Positions 1-4,197 of a DNA stretch of 6,300 nucleotides are shown here, one piece after another. A program made the position numbers and the translations under genes. Source of the DNA: Planctomycetota bacterium (lineage in GTDB: Bacteria > Planctomycetota > Planctomycetia > Isosphaerales > Isosphaeraceae). The DNA lies in NCBI GenBank assembly GCA_021778575.1, contig JAJYCH010000296.1:1-6300 (forward strand). The letters are read 5' to 3'. Under the pieces are notes generated by a model. The model was not told where the DNA came from. It saw only the letters and a program-made list of their open reading frames with translations, and searched no databases. The stretch's first letter is position 1. Each line of letters opens with the position of its first letter.

Positions 1-1
1 G

Positions 2-385
2 GCCTCGGTGGCGTTGCCGGGGCCGGGTCGGGCGGTCGATTGCCTTCGGGTCGGCGATCTCGGTGGTTGGCGGACTGAACTGGCGTCTTGGGACGAGCAA
101 GTGATCCAGCTTCGCCTGAACCTGGCCGACTCCGGAACGAGCCCGGTGATCGTCGCGGGCGACTTCGGCCGGCCCGACGATTGTCAGCGGATGATCTCGC
201 TCCGCGCCACGTATCCCTCGGCCCGCCAGCAAGCCGGCTGGGGCTACGCGGGCCACGGCGGCGACCAGATTGTCGCCAGCCGCGACTGGTCGTTCGCCAG
301 GTTCGGCACCGGCCCGGATCTGGGGACGGATCACCGGCCGGTCATTGCCGAGGCCGTGCTGAATCCGCGAAACCGGGCCGATTGA
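2..385 (+). CDS. Endonuclease/exonuclease/phosphatase family protein, C-terminal part (5' end outside window)
   Basis: This frame is open from the left edge and ends at TGA 383-385. The first GTG (8-10) is probably internal, because the visible part begins midway through a domain. The visible 127 codons match the C-terminal half of the metal-dependent EEP fold shared by DNase I, exonuclease III and inositol phosphatases. A hydrophobic beta strand (VIVAGDFG, 146-169) corresponds to the usual GDFN motif, followed by RPDD. Next comes DQIVAS, matching the conserved D-x-I strand. Near the end, TDHRPV (326-343) corresponds to the SDHxPV motif with the general-base His. Oddity: the Asn of GDFN, which normally helps position the phosphate, is Gly here. 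Substrate cannot be told; these proteins act on DNA, phosphoesters or sphingolipids. The gene ends 100 bp before glgB on the same strand. Family assignment is fairly safe; activity is uncertain. Confidence 0.72.
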   Translation, partial: ASVALPGPGRAVDCLRVGDLGGWRTELASWDEQVIQLRLNLADSGTSPVIVAGDFGRPDDCQRMISLRATYPSARQQAGWGYAGHGGDQIVASRDWSFARFGTGPDLGTDHRPVIAEAVLNPRNRAD

Positions 386-434
386 ACGACGCTTGGGCAT
401 GATGGTTGCGAAGGCCAGGGGGCTGGGATAAGGT

Positions 435-455
435 GAGACTCGTCCGAGGAGTCTC
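435..455 (+). repeat. 7-bp inverted repeat in the glgB leader
   Basis: GAGACTC (435-441) and GAGTCTC (449-455) are perfect reverse complements around a 7-nt loop, 30 nt upstream of the glgB ATG. No T-run follows, so it is not a typical terminator for the upstream gene. It could be a leader hairpin or an operator, or chance in GC-rich DNA. An alternative small stem, CTCG/CGAG at 439-448, overlaps it. Confidence 0.35.
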
Positions 456-485
456 CGAAGCCCGAACCGAACGAGCGAACCGACG

Positions 486-2723
486 ATGCCGATGACTCCG
501 ACAATTCCTACCGCGCCGACTGTCCCGGGCGAGGTCATCGATCACCTGACCCATGCCAATTTCTGGGACCCATTCGCCATCCTCGGCTCGCACGAGATCG
601 AATGGAACGGGAAGCCGGCGCGGGTTGTTCGGGCCTTCTTGCCCGACGCGAAAAACGTCTGGGCATTGATCCACCGGAACGGTCAACCGGTCACGAAACT
701 GCCGCTCCATCGGGTCCATGCCGATGGGTTCTTCGAAGGGGTCGTCGCCGATCGTGCCGATCCGTTTCCCTATCGGCTCCAGGTTGAAAATCACGAAGGA
801 CACACCTGGGACTTCGAAGATCCGTACCGCTTCGGCCCGGTCCTGACCAGCTACGACCTTCACCTGCTCGGCGAGGGGACGCACTACAAGAGCTATGAGA
901 AGCTGGGTGCCCACGTCCGGACCCACGAAGGTGTCGAGGGGGTTCACTTTGCGGTCTGGGCACCCAACGCCCTCCGGGTCAGCGTGGTGGGCGACTTCAA
1001 CCACTGGGACGGCCGACGGAACCCGATGCGGAACTGCTCGGGGGGCTTCTGGGAGATCTTTCTCCCCGGTCTCGGTCAGGGCGAGGTCTACAAGTTCGAG
1101 ATCAAGAGCCGGGTCAACAACTACCTGGTCGAGAAGGCCGATCCTTATGGATTCGCCGCCGAGCTGCGCCCCAAGACGGCGTCGGTCGTCTGGGATATCA
1201 CCCGGTTCTCCTGGACCGATGACGACTGGATGAACTCGCGAGCCACTCGCCAGAGTCTCGATGCGCCGATCTCGGTTTATGAGTTGCACCTGGGATCATG
1301 GAAGCGGAAGGACTGGAACGGCTTCCTCAACTATCGCGAGCTGGCCGACGATCTGGTCGTTTACCTGAAGCATACCGGCTTCACCCACGTTGAGCTGATG
1401 CCGATCAGCGAACACCCGTTTGATGGGAGCTGGGGCTATCAGACGGTCGGCTATTTCGCCCCGACGTCGCGGCACGGCACCCCTGACGACTTCGCCTTTT
1501 TCGTTGATACCTTGCACCGCAACGGGATCGGCGTGCTGATCGACTGGGTTCCCGCGCACTTCCCTCGCGACATCCACGGCCTGGGATTCTTCGATGGGAC
1601 GCACCTCTACGAGCACGAGGACCCGCGCCTGGGCGAGCATCAGGACTGGGGCACGAAGATCTTCAATTACGGCCGGCCCGAGGTGAAGAACTTCCTGCTC
1701 GGCAACGCCCTGTTCTGGCTCGAACGCTACCATATCGACGGTATCCGGGTCGACGCCGTGGCGTCGATGATCTACCTCGATTATTCCCGAAAACCGGGGG
1801 AGTGGGTCCCCAACGTCTTCGGCGGCAACGAGAACCTCGAAGCGATCGAGTTTCTCAAGCGGCTCAACGAGATCTGCCACCAGGAACATCCGGGAATCAT
1901 CACCGCCGCCGAGGAGTCGACCAGCTTCTCGGGCGTCTCGCGGCCGACGTATCTGGGCGGACTGGGCTTCAGCCTGAAGTGGAACATGGGCTGGATGAAC
2001 GACACGCTGGTCTATTTCTCGAAGAACCCCGTCTATCGCAAGTATGACCACGGTCAGCTCAGTTTTAGCTTGATTTACGCCTTTACCGAGAACTTCATCC
2101 TGCCGCTGTCGCATGACGAGGTGGTCCACGGCAAGGGGTCGCTGATCGACAAGATGCCGGGCGACAACTGGCAGAAGTTCGCCAACCTTCGCTTGTTGTA
2201 TGGCTATATGTTTGGCCACCCGGGCAAGAAGCTCCTGTTCATGGGAGACGAATTCGCCCAGTGGAGCGAGTGGAAGCACGACCAGTCGATCGACTGGCAT
2301 CTGACCCAGTGGCGTGACCATGCGGGAGTGATGCAGCTCGTCGCCGATCTCAACAAACTCTACCGATCCGAGCCGGCGCTCCACCAGGTCGACTTCGAGT
2401 GGCAAGGCTTCGAGTGGCTCGAATTGCACGACTGGGAAAACAGCGTCCTGGCCTTCTTGAGACGCGGCAAGAACCCCAATGAGGTGGTCGTGGTCATCTG
2501 CAACTTCACGCCGGTGGCCCGCGAACCGTACAAGATCGGCGTGCCGTCGCTGGGCTTTTATCGAGAGATGCTCAACACCGATTCCGACGTCTACGGCGGC
2601 TCCAACTTCGGCAACTACGGCGGAACCTGGGCCCACCACGGCGAGTGGGGCGGCCGGCCGTTCCACGTCACGCTGAAGCTCCCGCCGCTGGGCGTGGTGT
2701 TTCTGAAGCTGGCGGCGGGATGA
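486..2723 (+). CDS. glgB: 1,4-alpha-glucan branching enzyme GlgB (745 aa, complete)
   Basis: GlgB is a cytoplasmic GH13 enzyme that cuts alpha-1,4 glucan and rejoins it through alpha-1,6 links during glycogen synthesis. At 745 aa it is close to E. coli GlgB (728). Order: N-terminal N1 module (about 15-125, with [11 protein letters not shown]), CBM48 (about 140-240, with [22 protein letters not shown]), (beta/alpha)8 GH13 domain (about 260-630) and a C-terminal all-beta domain. The four GH13 regions are visible: DWVPAHFP at 353, GIRVDAV with nucleophile Asp423, AAEEST with acid/base Glu476, and LSHDEV with Asp544. All three lie exactly 18 residues later than D405, E458 and D526 of the E. coli enzyme. 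ATG 486 is the first start after in-frame TAA 429-431, with no GTG or TTG between. No good Shine-Dalgarno precedes it. No glgA, glgC or glgP is in the window. The product is intact and confidently identified. Confidence 0.98.
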   Translation: MPMTPTIPTAPTVPGEVIDHLTHANFWDPFAILGSHEIEWNGKPARVVRAFLPDAKNVWALIHRNGQPVTKLPLHRVHADGFFEGVVADRADPFPYRLQVENHEGHTWDFEDPYRFGPVLTSYDLHLLGEGTHYKSYEKLGAHVRTHEGVEGVHFAVWAPNALRVSVVGDFNHWDGRRNPMRNCSGGFWEIFLPGLGQGEVYKFEIKSRVNNYLVEKADPYGFAAELRPKTASVVWDITRFSWTDDDWMNSRATRQSLDAPISVYELHLGSWKRKDWNGFLNYRELADDLVVYLKHTGFTHVELMPISEHPFDGSWGYQTVGYFAPTSRHGTPDDFAFFVDTLHRNGIGVLIDWVPAHFPRDIHGLGFFDGTHLYEHEDPRLGEHQDWGTKIFNYGRPEVKNFLLGNALFWLERYHIDGIRVDAVASMIYLDYSRKPGEWVPNVFGGNENLEAIEFLKRLNEICHQEHPGIITAAEESTSFSGVSRPTYLGGLGFSLKWNMGWMNDTLVYFSKNPVYRKYDHGQLSFSLIYAFTENFILPLSHDEVVHGKGSLIDKMPGDNWQKFANLRLLYGYMFGHPGKKLLFMGDEFAQWSEWKHDQSIDWHLTQWRDHAGVMQLVADLNKLYRSEPALHQVDFEWQGFEWLELHDWENSVLAFLRRGKNPNEVVVVICNFTPVAREPYKIGVPSLGFYREMLNTDSDVYGGSNFGNYGGTWAHHGEWGGRPFHVTLKLPPLGVVFLKLAAG

Positions 2724-2792
2724 TCGAACCGTTCCCGGCGAACCAAAAGTGCGGTCGGGTCGCAGGAGATCGCGAGCGACCCTTCGAAACGC

Positions 2793-2819
2793 AAAAGCCC
2801 TCGGCAATTCCCGAGGGCT
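2793..2819 (-). terminator. Rho-independent-type terminator of the tRNA-Asp transcript
   Basis: A perfect 9-bp stem (2796-2804 with 2811-2819; AGCCCTCGG/CCGAGGGCT) encloses a 6-nt loop. Read on the minus strand it is followed by TTT (2795-2793), and it begins 17 nt after the tRNA 3' end. The T-tail is short but the stem is very stable. Read on the plus strand no T-run follows, so it is unlikely to be a classical terminator for glgB, although the stem could protect the glgB mRNA end. Confidence 0.75.
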
Positions 2820-2835
2820 CACGGAACGAAAAAAG

Positions 2836-2909
2836 CGAGGATGACGGGGCTCGAACCCGCAACCTCCGGCGTGACAGGCCGGTGCTCTAACCAATTGAGC
2901 TACATCCCC
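2836..2909 (-). tRNA. trnD: tRNA-Asp, anticodon GTC
   Basis: The reverse complement folds into a full 74-nt cloverleaf. The 7-bp acceptor stem pairs GGGGATG (2909-2903) with CATCCTC (2843-2837), including one G-T pair. The D arm reads TAGCTC...GAGCA. The anticodon stem CCGGC/GCCGG holds loop CTGTCAC, with anticodon GTC at 2875-2873. The T arm has loop TTCGAGC. The discriminator base is G (2836), as expected for tRNA-Asp identity. CCA is not encoded: GCTTTT follows position 2836, so CCA must be added after transcription. The gene is convergent with glgB and divergent from galU, and appears to be a single-gene transcription unit with its own promoter and terminator. Confidence 0.97.
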
Positions 2910-2933
2910 TCTCGCTCCAAGGGGCGTAGGAGA

Positions 2934-2962
2934 AAGATACCCTTGGATCGGGGCCGAGTCAA
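2934..2962 (-). promoter_or_regulatory. Sigma70-type promoter for tRNA-Asp
   Basis: On the minus strand a -35 box TTGACT (2962-2957, 5 of 6 to consensus) is separated by exactly 17 bp from a -10 box TATCTT (2939-2934, 4 of 6). The expected transcription start is near 2926, about 17 nt upstream of the mature tRNA 5' end, giving a short 5' leader for RNase P to remove. Position, spacing and orientation all agree. Confidence 0.65.
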
Positions 2963-2982
2963 GAGGCTGGCGTCGCTACTGC

Positions 2983-3011
2983 TCGACTCGGTTCGACTCG
3001 TCTGATAGGAT
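2983..3011 (+). promoter_or_regulatory. Candidate extended -10 promoter for galU
   Basis: TCGACT (2983-2988, 4 of 6 to the -35 consensus) lies 17 bp upstream of TAGGAT (3006-3011, 4 of 6 to the -10). A TG dinucleotide one base before the -10 (3003-3004) makes an extended -10. It would give a leader of about 60 nt for galU and sits back to back with the tRNA-Asp promoter. This is a by-eye match and could be chance. Confidence 0.35.
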
Positions 3012-3012
3012 C

Positions 3013-3055
3013 ACGAACCCGTTCCGGTTCGTCAGGACGGTGAGAACCGGGTTCG
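3013..3055 (+). promoter_or_regulatory. galU leader with mutually exclusive inverted repeats
   Basis: Four copies of a GAACC/GGTTC core alternate in orientation: ACGAACC (3013-3019), GGTTCGT (3026-3032), GAACC (3044-3048) and GGTTC (3050-3054). The first two form a perfect 7-bp stem with a 6-nt loop. The second can instead pair with the third across 13 nt, the first with the fourth, or the third with the fourth around a single base. They lie between the candidate promoter and the Shine-Dalgarno, so alternative folding could affect expression. Regulation is inferred only. Confidence 0.4.
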
Positions 3056-3063
3056 GGCGGTGC

Positions 3064-3070
3064 AAGGAGG
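3064..3070 (+). promoter_or_regulatory. Strong ribosome binding site that fixes the GTG start of galU
   Basis: AAGGAGG at 3064-3070 is a full Shine-Dalgarno match with 9 nt of spacing before GTG 3080. An ATG at 3072 lies only 1 nt after it and is in another frame, so GTG 3080 is the start. Confidence 0.8.
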
Positions 3071-3079
3071 GATGGCGAC

Positions 3080-4033
3080 GTGCGGATCACGAAGGCGGTC
3101 ATCACCGCGGCAGGGCGAGGAGCCCGGCAATATCCGGCCTTCGATACGGTGCAGAAAGCCATGCTGCCCCTGGTCGATCGCGACGGCCTGACCAAGCCGG
3201 TCCTCCAGATCATTGCCGAGGAAGCGCTGGAGTCGGGCATCGAGGAAATTTGCGTCGTCTCGGCTCCCGAGGACGAGGCGGTCTATCGTCGGCAGTTCCA
3301 GACCTTCGCGGCGAACCTGCGCTCCGCCTACAAAGGGGCACCCTGGGCCGAGGAGCAGGCCGAGCGAATGGCCTCGCTCGCCGCGAAGCTCCAATTCGCG
3401 GTCCAGGACGAGCCACTAGGGTACGGCCACGCGGTCTGGTCGGCCCGCGAGTTCGTCGCCGGTCAGCCGTTTTTGCTCCTTCTGGGCGATCACCTCTACG
3501 TCTCGAAACAAGATCGGCGCTGCGCCCGGCAGTTGCTCGACCTGGCCGAGGCCGAAGGATGCTCCGCGTCGGCCGTGCAGGCGACCCGCGAGCATCGGAT
3601 CGTCCAGTACGGCACGATCAGCGGCCGGCGGACGCACGACCGGCCCGACGTCTACGCGATCGACGAGATCATCGAAAAGCCCAACCCGACGACCGCCGAG
3701 CTTCGGCTCCAGATTCCCGGCCTCCGGGCGGGACATTACCTCTGCTTCTTCGGGATGCACGTCCTGACCCCGCTGGTCTTTGAACTTCTCGGCGAACTGG
3801 TCGCTCAGAACCGTCGCGAGCTGGGCTCGATCCAGTTGACCTCGGCGCTCAACGAGCTGGCTCGCCGCGAACGCTATCTGGCGCTCGAAACCAGTGGAGC
3901 CCGCTACAACCTGGGCGTCAAGTTCGGCCTGATCGAAGCGCAGATCGCCTTCTCGCTTGCCGGGGTCGATCGCGAGGAGATGCTCTCGACCCTCCTGGAA
4001 TCGGTTGTCCGGATCGAACAAGGAATGGGGTAA
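3080..4033 (+). CDS. galU: UTP-glucose-1-phosphate uridylyltransferase, GalU-type nucleotidyltransferase (317 aa)
   Basis: GalU is a cytoplasmic enzyme that converts UTP and glucose-1-phosphate to UDP-glucose and pyrophosphate. The Rossmann-like nucleotidyltransferase fold starts at residue 5 with AVITAAGRGAR (nucleotide-binding loop, G12, G14, R16), then QKAMLPLVD (Lys26) and a KP at 39-40. EPLGYGHAVWSA (111-122) matches the GLGHAV motif of GalU, followed by LLGDHLY with the metal-binding Asp137. IIEKP (197-201) carries the Glu expected to contact the sugar, and GVKFGLIEAQIA (279-290) carries the Lys281 equivalent near the phosphates. Length is near the usual 290-310. Odd points: the loop reads AGRGAR where E. 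coli-type enzymes have AGLGTR, and a few extra residues (RDGLT) precede KP, so this is a divergent branch and another NDP-sugar is possible. It has its own promoter region and is 164 bp ahead of a sugar kinase gene. Family sure, exact substrate less so. Confidence 0.88.
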   Translation: MRITKAVITAAGRGARQYPAFDTVQKAMLPLVDRDGLTKPVLQIIAEEALESGIEEICVVSAPEDEAVYRRQFQTFAANLRSAYKGAPWAEEQAERMASLAAKLQFAVQDEPLGYGHAVWSAREFVAGQPFLLLLGDHLYVSKQDRRCARQLLDLAEAEGCSASAVQATREHRIVQYGTISGRRTHDRPDVYAIDEIIEKPNPTTAELRLQIPGLRAGHYLCFFGMHVLTPLVFELLGELVAQNRRELGSIQLTSALNELARRERYLALETSGARYNLGVKFGLIEAQIAFSLAGVDREEMLSTLLESVVRIEQGMG

Positions 4034-4072
4034 TCGGTCGTGAGATAGGGCGAAAACCGCAGTAGACCAAGA

Positions 4073-4145
4073 GTAGTGTGGGTCGAGCTTGGCGAGCCCC
4101 ACCGCGAATACGTTGGTGGGGCTCGTTGCACTCGACCCACCCTAC
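4073..4145. repeat. REP-like intergenic palindrome between galU and the kinase gene
   Basis: The outer arms GTAGtGTGGGTCGAG (4073-4087) and CTCGACCCACcCTAC (4131-4145) pair with one mismatch. After a 5-nt internal loop on each side, the inner arms 4093-4103 and 4115-4125 (CGAGCCCCACC/GGTGGGGCTCG) pair perfectly around an 11-nt loop. The whole forms a 73-nt hairpin. The GTGGGTCGAG/GAGCCCCACC wording is typical of dispersed palindromic repeats seen between genes in many bacteria. No T-run follows, so it is not a canonical terminator, but such stems can block 3' exonucleases or dampen readthrough. It starts 39 nt after the galU stop and ends 52 nt before the next start. The rest of 4034-4197 shows nothing else recognisable. 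Confidence 0.8.
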
Positions 4146-4197
4146 GGATCGACGGAAAACGAGTCCCTGAAGTCCTCGCGAGAGAGAATCCCGAGAC

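Noticed and set aside
406..432. Possible glgB promoter TTGCGA with GATAAG
   Set aside because: Each box matches consensus at only 4 of 6 positions and the spacing is 15 bp, so it is not better than chance in this sequence.
342..1289. Long open frame on the minus strand opposite the start of glgB
   Set aside because: It is antisense to a certain glgB, has no recognisable domain, and is rich in the Arg/Asp/Pro wording typical of frames opposite GC-rich genes.
2793..2819. The same stem-loop as a plus-strand terminator for glgB
   Set aside because: No T-run follows the stem on the plus strand; the tail and position fit the minus-strand tRNA transcript.
1296..2894. 532-codon open frame on the minus strand
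   Set aside because: It begins inside the tRNA-Asp gene and runs antisense through glgB. Length comes from the codon bias of glgB.
4073..4145. Rho-independent terminator after galU
   Set aside because: The stem is long and interrupted, and CCCTACGGATC rather than a T-run follows it. A REP-like repeat explains it better.
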